Below are positions 20,708 through 28,187 of a stretch of 40,323 nucleotides of DNA, piece after piece (the stretch's first letter is position 1; every line of letters begins with the position of its first letter). The DNA comes from a virus: IMG/VR virus record IMGVR_UViG_3300023090_000181, positions 1 through 40,323 of that record; one strand, 5' to 3'. The notes beneath the pieces are model-generated. The model saw nothing but the letters and a program-made list of their open reading frames with translations, was not told the DNA's origin and searched no databases. A program made the translations under genes and the position numbers.

Positions 20708-22000
20708 TTAGGCGCGGGGGTGGATTGTGGGGCCGGATGCGAAAACCTTCTTAATCACATCCAGCGGCTCTGTGGGTTCGGCCTCCACACCCGCTGCTTT
20801 GGAAATGTCTCCCTCTTTGCCTTTTTCCGGCATGACGAGGAATCCTTTGGCTTGCATGCCCTTGACGATCTCGTCGAGCGCGGCCTGGTGCTGCGTGGCC
20901 TCGCCTTGGAGCTTGGTCACGGTATCCTTCAGGGCGTCGCGCTCGGCGCTGACCTTAGAAACTTCATCCGTCAGGCCGGCCAACTTGGCGACGGTATCCT
21001 CACCCTCGGTCGCGCCTTCGGCCTTCGCCTCGTCCGCATAGCCGCTGTCCTTCATGCAGTCAGCCGCCTTCTGGATGTGATCGTGGGCTTCTGCGAGCTT
21101 CCCTTTCGTGGCTGCGCTGAACTTCGCGCCCTTCTTCTCGACCGGATCGTCGCCCGTCTTGGTGTTAGCCAAGGCAATGATCTCGGCAACCGGTGCCGGT
21201 TCGGGCGGCGTCAGAGAGGCCAGCAGTTCGTTCGTCTCCTCCTCGGTCATAGCCTTGAGGATCTCCGCGCCCGATTGCAGCCAGGCGCGCATCTGAGCAG
21301 GGATGGGGGAATTGTCGCCCTCCCAAACGCTCTCGCTCTGCGCATCGCTGGCCTGATAGCCGAGCGAGGCCAGGAGTTCGGCGAAGCGGGAGACGCCGTA
21401 CAGGCCCTTCTTCACCGTGTCGCCCTGGGCGGGGGAAGCCGCCTCAACCTTGACCGCCGTCTCGGTGGCCGCTTCGACCGTGGCATCAGCCGCGGCGGTA
21501 GTCACTTCGGTTTTCTTAGCCACTTGGGCCTCCTCTTCGTCGTCTCCGTCCAGCTTGACGACTTCGGTAACGTCGCAGTCAGGATTCGCGCCAACATCGA
21601 CCAGCGAAATCTCGCGTAAATTCAGCTTGTGAATGATTTTTCGGTCGTTTTTATCGCGGCCGCCGGGTGGGATGTTGCCCTGAATCGAAAACATCTTGAG
21701 AACTCCGGTATCGACCTTGAGGACCGTGACCGGGTCAACTACATGCGCGGTGATGTGCGTAACGTCGTCATTATCGACGTACAGTTCAGTGGTCACACCA
21801 GCAGCGATAGGCTGATGCATCTCGCGAACCGCCCGCCGTTTGGCCATGTATTCTGGAATGGCCCCACGCAGGCAGTCTCCGGTGAAGCTCTCGCCTTCGG
21901 AATCCTTCGTCGGGGTGCTGGCAATGCCGGAAACCATCCGGGTTCCGTCGCCCATGTCCTCAACCTTGGTGATCTGGCCGAACATCCGAGCCTTCGCCAT
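20708..22000 (-). CDS. Prohead protease fused to scaffold
   Basis: 430 aa. The N-terminal 180 residues look like an XkdF/U35-type serine protease: VSGIASTPTKDSEGES, a His in REMHQPIAAG and the active-site Ser in LREISLVDVGANP. The rest is Ala/Glu-rich, with a coiled coil (VSAERDALKDTVTKLQGEAT) and the short basic end typical of a scaffold domain removed during maturation. It is the first gene of the capsid-tail operon, preceded by operator B and two terminator hairpins. Confidence 0.85.
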   Translation of the reverse strand: MAKARMFGQITKVEDMGDGTRMVSGIASTPTKDSEGESFTGDCLRGAIPEYMAKRRAVREMHQPIAAGVTTELYVDNDDVTHITAHVVDPVTVLKVDTGVLKMFSIQGNIPPGGRDKNDRKIIHKLNLREISLVDVGANPDCDVTEVVKLDGDDEEEAQVAKKTEVTTAAADATVEAATETAVKVEAASPAQGDTVKKGLYGVSRFAELLASLGYQASDAQSESVWEGDNSPIPAQMRAWLQSGAEILKAMTEEETNELLASLTPPEPAPVAEIIALANTKTGDDPVEKKGAKFSAATKGKLAEAHDHIQKAADCMKDSGYADEAKAEGATEGEDTVAKLAGLTDEVSKVSAERDALKDTVTKLQGEATQHQAALDEIVKGMQAKGFLVMPEKGKEGDISKAAGVEAEPTEPLDVIKKVFASGPTIHPRA

Positions 22001-22022
22001 GCGTCCTCTTTACGCCACAGAT

Positions 22023-22040
22023 TGTGGCTAAACAGACACA
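22023..22040. promoter_or_regulatory. Operator copy B, 18-bp imperfect palindrome
   Basis: TGTGGCTAAACAGACACA, 22 bp upstream of the protease ATG. A second inverted repeat GCCACA-GAT-TGTGGC (22014-22028) shares its left arm, so two overlapping binding modes are possible. The flank towards the terminator resembles that of copy A. Confidence 0.65.
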
Positions 22041-22062
22041 GTGTAGAACGAAAATGGCAAGG

Positions 22063-22088
22063 AAAAACCCCGCCGGGTTCGACGGGGT
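22063..22088 (-). terminator. Rho-independent terminator
   Basis: On the minus strand ACCCCGTC pairs with GGCGGGGT (one mismatch) around a 6-base loop, and the stem runs into TTTTT (22067-22063). It would end transcription arriving from the portal operon just before operator B. Confidence 0.65.
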
Positions 22089-22146
22089 GAAAAATAATTC
22101 AGGTTTGGAGACTCGCTTGGGGTGATTATATGAGCGCGTGAGGCTC

Positions 22147-22182
22147 AAAAACCGGCACACACCCTGCCGAAAGCTGGTTTTT
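22147..22182. terminator. A/U-extended hairpin, probable bidirectional terminator
   Basis: AAAAACCGGC (22147-22156) pairs with GCTGGTTTTT (22173-22182) with one mismatch; U-runs occur on both strands. It follows the last gene of the portal operon by about 45 bp. Nothing else in 22089-22228 looks coding. Confidence 0.55.
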
Positions 22183-22228
22183 AGGTCAGCGCGACGCTTT
22201 TCAAGGTGCCACCGTCTAGTGTGTAGCG

Positions 22229-22426
22229 TTAGGTTGTGGTTGATGTGTCCGGGTTCTCGGCAATGATGGCACGGATTCTGTCGGCTTCTTCATCGGGCAG
22301 CAAGGGAAGGTATGGAACGATGGCCGCAATCAGGCGGTTGTAGTGCTGGTAGACCTTCTTGCAGACGGAGTGGCCGGTTTGGTCGCATTGGTGATAGTTG
22401 CAGGTGCTGTCGCTGGATAGCTGCAT
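22229..22426 (-). CDS. Small Cys/His-rich protein after the portal
   Basis: 65 aa. The N-terminal half contains a possible metal site (CNYHQC then HSVC), followed by a helix (KVYQHYNRLIAAIVPYLPLL). GAGGAGGAG precedes ATG 22426, which overlaps the portal stop by ATGA. Longer frames are shadows of the portal gene. It ends the portal operon before two terminators. Confidence 0.6.
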   Translation of the reverse strand: MQLSSDSTCNYHQCDQTGHSVCKKVYQHYNRLIAAIVPYLPLLPDEEADRIRAIIAENPDTSTTT

Positions 22427-24711
22427 CACTCCTCCTCGGTGGCGGCGTCGATTTCGTCTTGGGTCATGACTTCGGCGGTTTCTGTGCACCTGTCATTCGG
22501 GTGTATCCCCTCGCCGGGGAAATCCTCACCATCAAAGCACTCATCAAGCCCTACAACCTCGTCGTCCAGGTCAGTGCAGGCATCGCAGCAATCACCAGCC
22601 GCCTGCCAGCGACGCCCTTTGACTACTCCACTCTCTTTCCAGCCCGCGATATTTCCGGCCCGGTCAGCGATGTTTGCCTCTGTGCGGGCAATCATATCTA
22701 CCCGGTAATCACTGAATCCGCTATAGTCCTGAATCGCCTCCGCCAGCTCGTCGCTGGTCAGGCCAGTCTTGAGCGAAGTCTCCACCAACTCATTCAGCCC
22801 GGCGCGGGTGGTATCGTTGATCTGTGTCACAAGGTCGGCGGCGTGATCGGACGCCCAGGCGATAGCTTTTTCGTTAGCTTGGTTGAGCATGGCGTCGAGC
22901 GCTTCGCTGTTACCCCCGCCGCCTGTACCCCCGCCGCCTGGAATGAGGCCCACAACCTGATTCAATCCTTCGCTGGCGCCGTCCTGCGCCATGTCCTCAA
23001 GTGCTTCCTGGAGATCGGCGCGTAGCTTTTTGAGGGCCGCCGCGCTGATGATGCCCTCGAACGGGTCGTCATCTGCGGCCTTGGCCACCTTGCCCAGCAC
23101 GTCCTTGCCGATGGCAACAGCCTTTTTCTTCTGCGCATCGAAGGACTTCCGCATGATGCCCTCGATTGCCTTGCGCGCCTTGAGTACGGTCGGGCGCTCA
23201 CGGTCAATGGGCGTCAGGGTATCCGAACGCTTTTTTTTTTGAACCGCGCCAGCTCTAGGCGGGGTTTTTACCGGGTTGTTGCCGGGTTTCTTTGCCGGGG
23301 GTGGCTGGGAGGCCGACTCGTCAACCGCCCCCGGTTTGCCGCCGGATTGGTTTGCTCCCGGCAACATTGGTGCTACAGGAGGAGGTGGGGCAAGCTCTTC
23401 TTTCTGCTCGTCCGACATCGGTTCCATCCCATAGCCCATATCGCGCACTTCGTCAGGCGTCATCCACGGTTTGCTTCCACCGGCCCCGAGTGCGATTTGA
23501 TAGACCTGCGCCTTTACCAGCGGGTCTGTGATCTCTTCATCCTGCCAGGCAAACTGAAGGTCAGACGCGTTGTAGCAGCGCCGAATCAGCGTGTCCATCA
23601 GGCTCTTGAACCAGAGCTTGCGCGGTTCGATGCCTTCCTCTTGTGCCGTCTCCTTGGCCGTCTGAGCCGTTGCCCGGTTCTGCTGTTTGACGAGCGCCTG
23701 CGGCGACACACTGAAGCACCAGCAGATGATGCGCGCCAGCCACTCATCGATAGCGCCGGTCAGGTCTTCCGTCTTTGTGGCCTTGTACTCCGTCCCTGCC
23801 GGAGCCCACATGCCGTGACGACGCATAGCCGTTTGGCCGGACAGAACGATGTCCCAATAGCTCTGGAAGTCCTTCACTTGGTCCGGGTTCATCCCGGCGG
23901 GCGCAATCAACAGCGCATCGGGAATCGTGCCGTCGGTGTAGAACTCCGTCTGGTGAAGCATCCGGCGCAAGCTGAGGTTGATGATGTTGAGGCACTGCTC
24001 AACTGGCCCCATGCCGTAGATGCGATTCGGGCGTGGGTTGTAGGGCCTGACGATCATCTGGTCAAGGGTGTACTGCGGACCAGCCATGCCCTTCAAGTAG
24101 CGCTGGTAGGCCGGCAGCGGCGGGAACGGCACATCACCGTCAACCCAGATAATCGGCTTGACCGTCTCGCCCGCAATGGGTGTCGGCAGAAAGATGCCTT
24201 TGTTTGTCGGCTTGATGTAGATCGCCGGATGATCGAGGACGTAATGGTCCTCCAGGATCATGCGCTGCCATGCTGCAAAGTCCCTGATTCCGTCGGGTTC
24301 GGCCAGCAGGTCAATGATGCGCTTTGCCTTGTCGCCGCCGTCCTTGCCGTCGCGGCCCATGATTTGCCACTTCTGGCCGGCCATCTTGTCTTTGCAGGTC
24401 TCAATAGCCAACCGGAGCAAGTCGAGACCGCCCAGCGTGGGGTCAGCCATGCGCCGCAACGTGTAAAAGTCAATGGCGTTTTCGTTCGACTCGGAGCGCG
24501 GCTTGGGGTTGTAGTTGGTGCTGAACGGGTAGTCAAAGCGCCTACCCTGTACCTCCTCGGGCGCTTGCGAGGTCATCGGCGCGCCGGGTCCAAACCATGA
24601 ATCAACCTGAGTGCGCGGCTGGCCTGTCGCCTGGGCCAGCATGTCGAGTTCGATAGGCAGCAGCTTGCCGCCGCCCTTATCTGCGCGAGATTGTACGGGC
24701 TTACTGGCCAT
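22426..24711 (-). CDS. Portal protein fused to gpF/SPP1 gp7-like head morphogenesis domain
   Basis: 761 aa from ATG 24711 (GGAGG seven bases upstream). Residues to about 470 are portal-like (RRMADPTLGGLDLLRLAIE, PRPNRIYGMGPVEQCLNII, NRATAQTAKETAQEEGIEP). After a Pro/Lys-rich linker the C-terminal 200 residues match the gpF-type domain: RVDMIARTEANIADRAGN, CCDACTDLDDEVV, IHPNDRC. The first part forms the DNA gate of the head; the second is an internal head protein usually encoded separately. TGA overlaps the next gene. Confidence 0.9.
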   Translation of the reverse strand: MASKPVQSRADKGGGKLLPIELDMLAQATGQPRTQVDSWFGPGAPMTSQAPEEVQGRRFDYPFSTNYNPKPRSESNENAIDFYTLRRMADPTLGGLDLLRLAIETCKDKMAGQKWQIMGRDGKDGGDKAKRIIDLLAEPDGIRDFAAWQRMILEDHYVLDHPAIYIKPTNKGIFLPTPIAGETVKPIIWVDGDVPFPPLPAYQRYLKGMAGPQYTLDQMIVRPYNPRPNRIYGMGPVEQCLNIINLSLRRMLHQTEFYTDGTIPDALLIAPAGMNPDQVKDFQSYWDIVLSGQTAMRRHGMWAPAGTEYKATKTEDLTGAIDEWLARIICWCFSVSPQALVKQQNRATAQTAKETAQEEGIEPRKLWFKSLMDTLIRRCYNASDLQFAWQDEEITDPLVKAQVYQIALGAGGSKPWMTPDEVRDMGYGMEPMSDEQKEELAPPPPVAPMLPGANQSGGKPGAVDESASQPPPAKKPGNNPVKTPPRAGAVQKKKRSDTLTPIDRERPTVLKARKAIEGIMRKSFDAQKKKAVAIGKDVLGKVAKAADDDPFEGIISAAALKKLRADLQEALEDMAQDGASEGLNQVVGLIPGGGGTGGGGNSEALDAMLNQANEKAIAWASDHAADLVTQINDTTRAGLNELVETSLKTGLTSDELAEAIQDYSGFSDYRVDMIARTEANIADRAGNIAGWKESGVVKGRRWQAAGDCCDACTDLDDEVVGLDECFDGEDFPGEGIHPNDRCTETAEVMTQDEIDAATEEE

Positions 24712-24808
24712 CCATGCGCCTCCGATCAAACCAGATAATCCAACCAATGAGGCCGAAGAGGCCAGTCAAAACGGCGAAGGAGATTATGTCATTGATCGTT
24801 TGGCTCAC
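24701..24808 (-). CDS. 35-aa single-helix membrane protein
   Basis: Short frame from GTG 24808: polar start MSQTINDIIS, a membrane helix FAVLTGLFGLIGWIIWF and a basic tail DRRRMDGQ. AGGAGG lies nine bases upstream; the start overlaps the previous stop (GTGA) and the end overlaps the portal gene by 11 bp. The fit into the operon, ribosome site and clear positive-inside topology support a real gene of unknown role. Confidence 0.6.
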   Translation of the reverse strand: MSQTINDIISFAVLTGLFGLIGWIIWFDRRRMDGQ

Positions 24809-25065
24809 GATGCTGCGCCCTCCTTGGGTAGGAATGTGCGCGCCAACCGCTCCCAGGCCTGTTGACGGGAGACGGGGAAGAGATACTCGCCGCCCAGCGC
24901 CGCTGCGTAGCGGTCGAGCATCTTGGCAATGTCCTTGGGGATTTCAAGGGTATCAACCTCCGGCGGTGTCGGCAATGCGCCGATGACTCCATCCCGGCGG
25001 GCACGCTGCCCAAGGGTCAGACTGTCATCTTCCGAATGATCTTGAGAGTGTGTCTTTTCAGCCAC
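24805..25065 (-). CDS. Hypothetical protein between terminase and portal
   Basis: 86 aa, unrecognised; polar N terminus (EKTHSQDHSEDDSLTLGQRA) and a helical C terminus (RQQAWERLARTFLPKEG). The start is a GTG at 25065 with GAGG upstream. Operator copy D covers this start codon, so a bound regulator would physically overlap the start of the gene. Confidence 0.6.
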   Translation of the reverse strand: MAEKTHSQDHSEDDSLTLGQRARRDGVIGALPTPPEVDTLEIPKDIAKMLDRYAAALGGEYLFPVSRQQAWERLARTFLPKEGAAS

Positions 25066-25066
25066 A
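25049..25066. promoter_or_regulatory. Operator copy D, 18-bp imperfect palindrome
   Basis: TGTGTCTTTTCAGCCACA on the plus strand, in inverted orientation relative to copies A-C. It overlaps the GTG start of the gene after terminase. A GCTAAACTGT tract lies just upstream in gene direction, as also found beside copy A. Confidence 0.5.
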
Positions 25067-25089
25067 GACCGTACCTCGTCTGCAACAGT

Positions 25090-26664
25090 TTAGCCCGTTT
25101 TTTGGCCCGCAAGCATCTCCTGAGCCAGCCGAGTGTAATAATCTACGACTCCTTGACCATCAAAACCGTGGTGCAGGTAGTTAAGCGCCTGGGTGAAAGC
25201 GTCCACATCATCGTCATGGGCCAGCTTCGGGAAGCCGTAAAGCTGGTCGAGGAAGTCAGCAACCCAAGGGAGGGACGGGTCAACAAAGACGTTACCGGCC
25301 TCCCACGTCGGTACGACGGCATGGGCGCGGGTGACCTTGTCTGTGTCAACCTTGATCGGGACCAGCGGGATTGCCGACTCAAGCCGTAGCTCTTGGATGA
25401 GGCTCTGGCCACTGGCCTTGTCCTCGATCAGGAAGGCTTGCGGGTGCCACTGAGAGTTCATAGCCTTGACGCGCAGCTTGAGTTCCGGATACCCGGCCTT
25501 GTCCTTCCAGCGGTCCAGCAGGTCGTAGCCACGTCCGTCCATGCGCTCACCGACGGCCAAAACCACGCTGAAGTCGTTCTCTTCCTTCTCTTTGAACGCC
25601 GTGTCGCCACTGAGGATGATTCGCTTGTAGACCTTGATGGGCTTTTTGTCCTCGCCCAGCGTCGCCATGCGCGCCAGATTATCGGCACAGACGAAGGTGC
25701 CAACGCACTGACGGCCATCTGGAGTACTGCGCTTGAAGATTTGCCCCTCTGCCGGTGACGGGCGCTGCTGGTGCTGGCCGGCATAACCGGCAGACCCCAG
25801 ACGACGCTTTTCAGAGTCGAGAACATTTTGCGGGAAGCGGGCCGGGAAGAATAGCTCACCCTCAACCGTGCGCGGGTCAGTCCAGCCGAGCGACGTTGGC
25901 CGGCAGTCCGGGTCTGTGGGCTTGGGGTTCTCGTACTCCTCGCGGATGATGAGGACTTCCCACTCTTCGGCGTCGGTGGCTAGGATGTGGCCAGTTAAGT
26001 CCTCCTCGTGCAATCGCTGCTGGATGATGCAGCGCACGCCCGTCATCATGTTGGCCAGGCGGTTAGCCGCGGCATTGTCCCACCAGTTGATGATTGCGTC
26101 GCGGGCAGGCTTGCTGTAGGCTTCCGCCGCGTCGTTCGGGTCGTCAACGATGATTGCGTGTGACCGTGTTCCGGTGATCTTGCTCCCGGCCGAGATTGCG
26201 CGCCGAAAACCGGTGCTGCTGTTCTTGTAATGGCTTTTCGCGTTCTGGTCTCGAGTGAAACCCCACTTGGGGGTGAAGGCGCGCCGATACCATGCCGAGT
26301 CGAGGATATCGCGGCATTTGATCGAATCGCGGATGGCAATCTCGCCGTTGCCGCTGGCGAAGGTTCCGCGCCAGGCCGGGCCCAGGTCATTGTCCGCGTT
26401 TGGCGTCTGCGCCCATATCCACGGCGGAAGGCAAACCGACAGGATGGTGGACTTCATGGAGCCGGGCGGGACGTTGATGATGAGGTTGCGCTTGGAGAGA
26501 CGGCCTTCTACGAGGGCTTGGACGTGATCGCAGATGACGTCCAGGTGCCAGTTCCAGACCAGCGGCGTCGAGGGTTCGATGATCGGCCATGCCTGACGGA
26601 CGAACTCCGACAGGCGACGGCGCGCCATCTCCGCTTTGATCGCCTCGTAGGGGATGAGGTCCAT
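25090..26664 (-). CDS. terL: Terminase large subunit
   Basis: 524 aa packaging motor. Walker A is VPPGSMKST (residues 65-73), Walker B is IIVDDPND (171-178). The C-terminal nuclease has acidic residues in LSGDTAFKEKEENDFSVV, IEDKASGQ and HDDDVDAF, as expected for RNase H-like headful or cos nucleases. ATG 26664 overlaps the upstream stop (TAATG); a longer start at 26688 is less likely. It pumps DNA through the portal encoded downstream. Confidence 0.95.
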   Translation of the reverse strand: MDLIPYEAIKAEMARRRLSEFVRQAWPIIEPSTPLVWNWHLDVICDHVQALVEGRLSKRNLIINVPPGSMKSTILSVCLPPWIWAQTPNADNDLGPAWRGTFASGNGEIAIRDSIKCRDILDSAWYRRAFTPKWGFTRDQNAKSHYKNSSTGFRRAISAGSKITGTRSHAIIVDDPNDAAEAYSKPARDAIINWWDNAAANRLANMMTGVRCIIQQRLHEEDLTGHILATDAEEWEVLIIREEYENPKPTDPDCRPTSLGWTDPRTVEGELFFPARFPQNVLDSEKRRLGSAGYAGQHQQRPSPAEGQIFKRSTPDGRQCVGTFVCADNLARMATLGEDKKPIKVYKRIILSGDTAFKEKEENDFSVVLAVGERMDGRGYDLLDRWKDKAGYPELKLRVKAMNSQWHPQAFLIEDKASGQSLIQELRLESAIPLVPIKVDTDKVTRAHAVVPTWEAGNVFVDPSLPWVADFLDQLYGFPKLAHDDDVDAFTQALNYLHHGFDGQGVVDYYTRLAQEMLAGQKTG

Positions 26665-27044
26665 TAGGCCACCAGCGGAAACTTGCAAAGCGGGTCAGAG
26701 AGAGGGCGATAGACGCGGCAAAGGCGCGGACGCGTGGCATAAATGCCGCACTTTCCCTCTTCTGTGATGTGGGAGCAATCGAACTGCACAGTGCAATATT
26801 CCCGGCCATCGGCGGCGGTCCACGTTTCCGCCGGACGTGCGGGCACAAAATCAAGCTCTTTATCCTGAAGCCACTTGGAGGCATCGGCTTCCCACGAATC
26901 AACCCAAAAGGTAGGGTTCCACCGTTCCCCATCTTCGTTCGGCTCGGATAGTTTGAACCCCTTGCAGCACGCGCCTGGAACGGGGCATATTCCGCAAAGG
27001 GACATCTGAGGAGCGTCGGCGGCGAGAATGGGGAGCAGGTTCAC
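26664..27044 (-). CDS. YkgJ-like Cys-cluster protein
   Basis: 126 aa. Cys pattern CGICPVPGACCKGF at the N terminus, CSHITEEGKCGIYATRPRLC in the C-terminal half, as in the YkgJ/UPF0153 family of small metal-binding proteins thought to bind zinc or iron-sulphur. It is coupled to terminase large subunit by TAATG. The function in the phage is unknown; a phage copy next to terL is unusual. Confidence 0.75.
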   Translation of the reverse strand: MNLLPILAADAPQMSLCGICPVPGACCKGFKLSEPNEDGERWNPTFWVDSWEADASKWLQDKELDFVPARPAETWTAADGREYCTVQFDCSHITEEGKCGIYATRPRLCRVYRPLSDPLCKFPLVA

Positions 27045-27046
27045 GG

Positions 27047-27241
27047 TCAGGCCTCATCTAGAATTTCTGCCAGTTGCTCGTCTTGAGTTTTGGCCGGGTA
27101 CTCACCATCTTCAGGGAGTGCGGCTACCCAGGAAGGGTGTATTTCTGTCCCGATACAATCTGAGCAATGAGAAATGTCGGCTTTTCGTAGGTTTGTGGCT
27201 GCGAGGATTCCGACGTGACAGGTACGGCAAGAATGTTCCAT
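27047..27241 (-). CDS. Zinc-ribbon-like small protein
   Basis: 64 aa. CRTCHVGIL followed by HCSDCIG gives two CxxC pairs, then an acidic helical tail. The stop lies two bases from the next start and the start codon overlaps the terminase small subunit stop. The family is unknown. Confidence 0.6.
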   Translation of the reverse strand: MEHSCRTCHVGILAATNLRKADISHCSDCIGTEIHPSWVAALPEDGEYPAKTQDEQLAEILDEA

Positions 27242-27738
27242 TAAACCTCCTCAAGAATTGTGCTGGGTTGCGGCGCGCCAGCGGCGTAGATCGCATCCAG
27301 CCCCGCCAGTTGCTCGTCTGTGAGCTTTGACAGGTCAAGCGCGGGCGGCAGGGCTTCACCGTCAGGTGTGGTCTGCGCTACCTTTTGCGGGGCATCCAGG
27401 CCCAGCAGCTTTGCCCGTCGCTCCATCACGCGGAGAATCGAGTCTGTCACGCGGGGGTTGCTGGCACTTGGCCAGAGCTTAAGCATCAGCGTGTCGCACC
27501 GCAGCAACTCAATCGCCCTGGTGCGCGCCGCGCTCTCCTTAACGCGGGCTTCCAGGTCTGCCAGGCCTTCCATGACAAGCTCGTAGGCCCGCACTCTCGC
27601 CTGTTTGCCCTTCAAGCCCATGGTCTCGGCGATGGCTGAATAGCTTCCACCAGCCGCTCGAAGGTTGAGGGCCTGTTGGACCTTCTCGCGACGGCCCACG
27701 CGCCCCGGTTTGGCTTTTTGCCTGTTTAGGTCTGCCAC
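27241..27738 (-). CDS. Terminase small subunit-like HTH protein
   Basis: 165 aa from GTG 27738 with GGGAGGG upstream. A helix-turn-helix occupies about residues 14-50 (VQQALNLRAAGGSYSAIAET, MGLKGKQARVRAYELV), followed by long helices and an acidic tail, the usual plan of small terminases that recognise pac/cos DNA. A much longer frame to 28194 exists, but its first 152 residues read the neighbouring gene in a wrong frame. Assignment rests on the HTH and closeness to terL. Confidence 0.65.
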   Translation of the reverse strand: MADLNRQKAKPGRVGRREKVQQALNLRAAGGSYSAIAETMGLKGKQARVRAYELVMEGLADLEARVKESAARTRAIELLRCDTLMLKLWPSASNPRVTDSILRVMERRAKLLGLDAPQKVAQTTPDGEALPPALDLSKLTDEQLAGLDAIYAAGAPQPSTILEEV

Positions 27739-28187
27739 GTTCCCTCCCTTATGCGTTCGGCTTCTGTGACCGGCGCGTACTGCTGGACTCCAAACTGCCA
27801 GTTCCGGCAGGTGGTAAAGTAGGCGTTCATCCCGCGAAAGCCAACCGGCAGCGGGTTGATCGGGATGGCTTCGAAGCTGGGAATCTCGAAGATGGCCCCA
27901 TTGAAGGCTGTCACGCGGGCCACGTTGCCCTGAGATCGGCGAGCGGCCAGATGCAGGTTGGTGTGCCAGTGCCGGGTCACGCCGCAAAGGTAGAAGTACT
28001 CCCAATCGGTCGCAGGGGCGTCGAGTACGTGATCGCCGGGCCCCATCGTCGGCTTGACCACCTTGGAAAACGACCCCACCAGGCAGCGGGCGCAATGATC
28101 GCGCTGATTGAAACCGCGCACGTACTTTGCCCACAGGTATCTGAAGGCTTCGAACTGGCGCTCGGTCCCGGTTGCACGAATAATCAC
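27726..28187 (-). CDS. Hypothetical protein upstream of terminase
   Basis: 153 aa, unrecognised. It looks well folded: aromatic-rich N terminus (RQFEAFRYLWAKYVRGFNQ), DHCARCL, then DWEYFYLCGVTRHWHTNLHL, which resembles a small-molecule enzyme fold. It overlaps the methyltransferase fusion upstream and terminase small subunit downstream. Its place next to a ParB-methyltransferase suggests a link to nucleic-acid modification (inference). Confidence 0.65.
   Translation of the reverse strand: MIIRATGTERQFEAFRYLWAKYVRGFNQRDHCARCLVGSFSKVVKPTMGPGDHVLDAPATDWEYFYLCGVTRHWHTNLHLAARRSQGNVARVTAFNGAIFEIPSFEAIPINPLPVGFRGMNAYFTTCRNWQFGVQQYAPVTEAERIREGTWQT

Noticed and set aside
23230-23239. Ten-base T run in the portal gene as a frameshift or terminator
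   Set aside because: It encodes a Lys-rich linker in frame; no hairpin precedes it and the frame continues normally. Only sequencing error would be a concern.
23702-23715. GACACA as a possible operator right arm in the portal gene
   Set aside because: No TGTKKC lies 12 bases upstream; inside coding with no boundary.
23239-24600. A 453-residue plus-strand frame opposite the portal gene
   Set aside because: Antisense shadow rich in Arg, His and Leu with no family signature; the portal on the other strand is clear.
24712-24747. Longer portal start at 24747
   Set aside because: It overlaps the 35-aa membrane gene; ATG 24711 has a better placed GGAGG.
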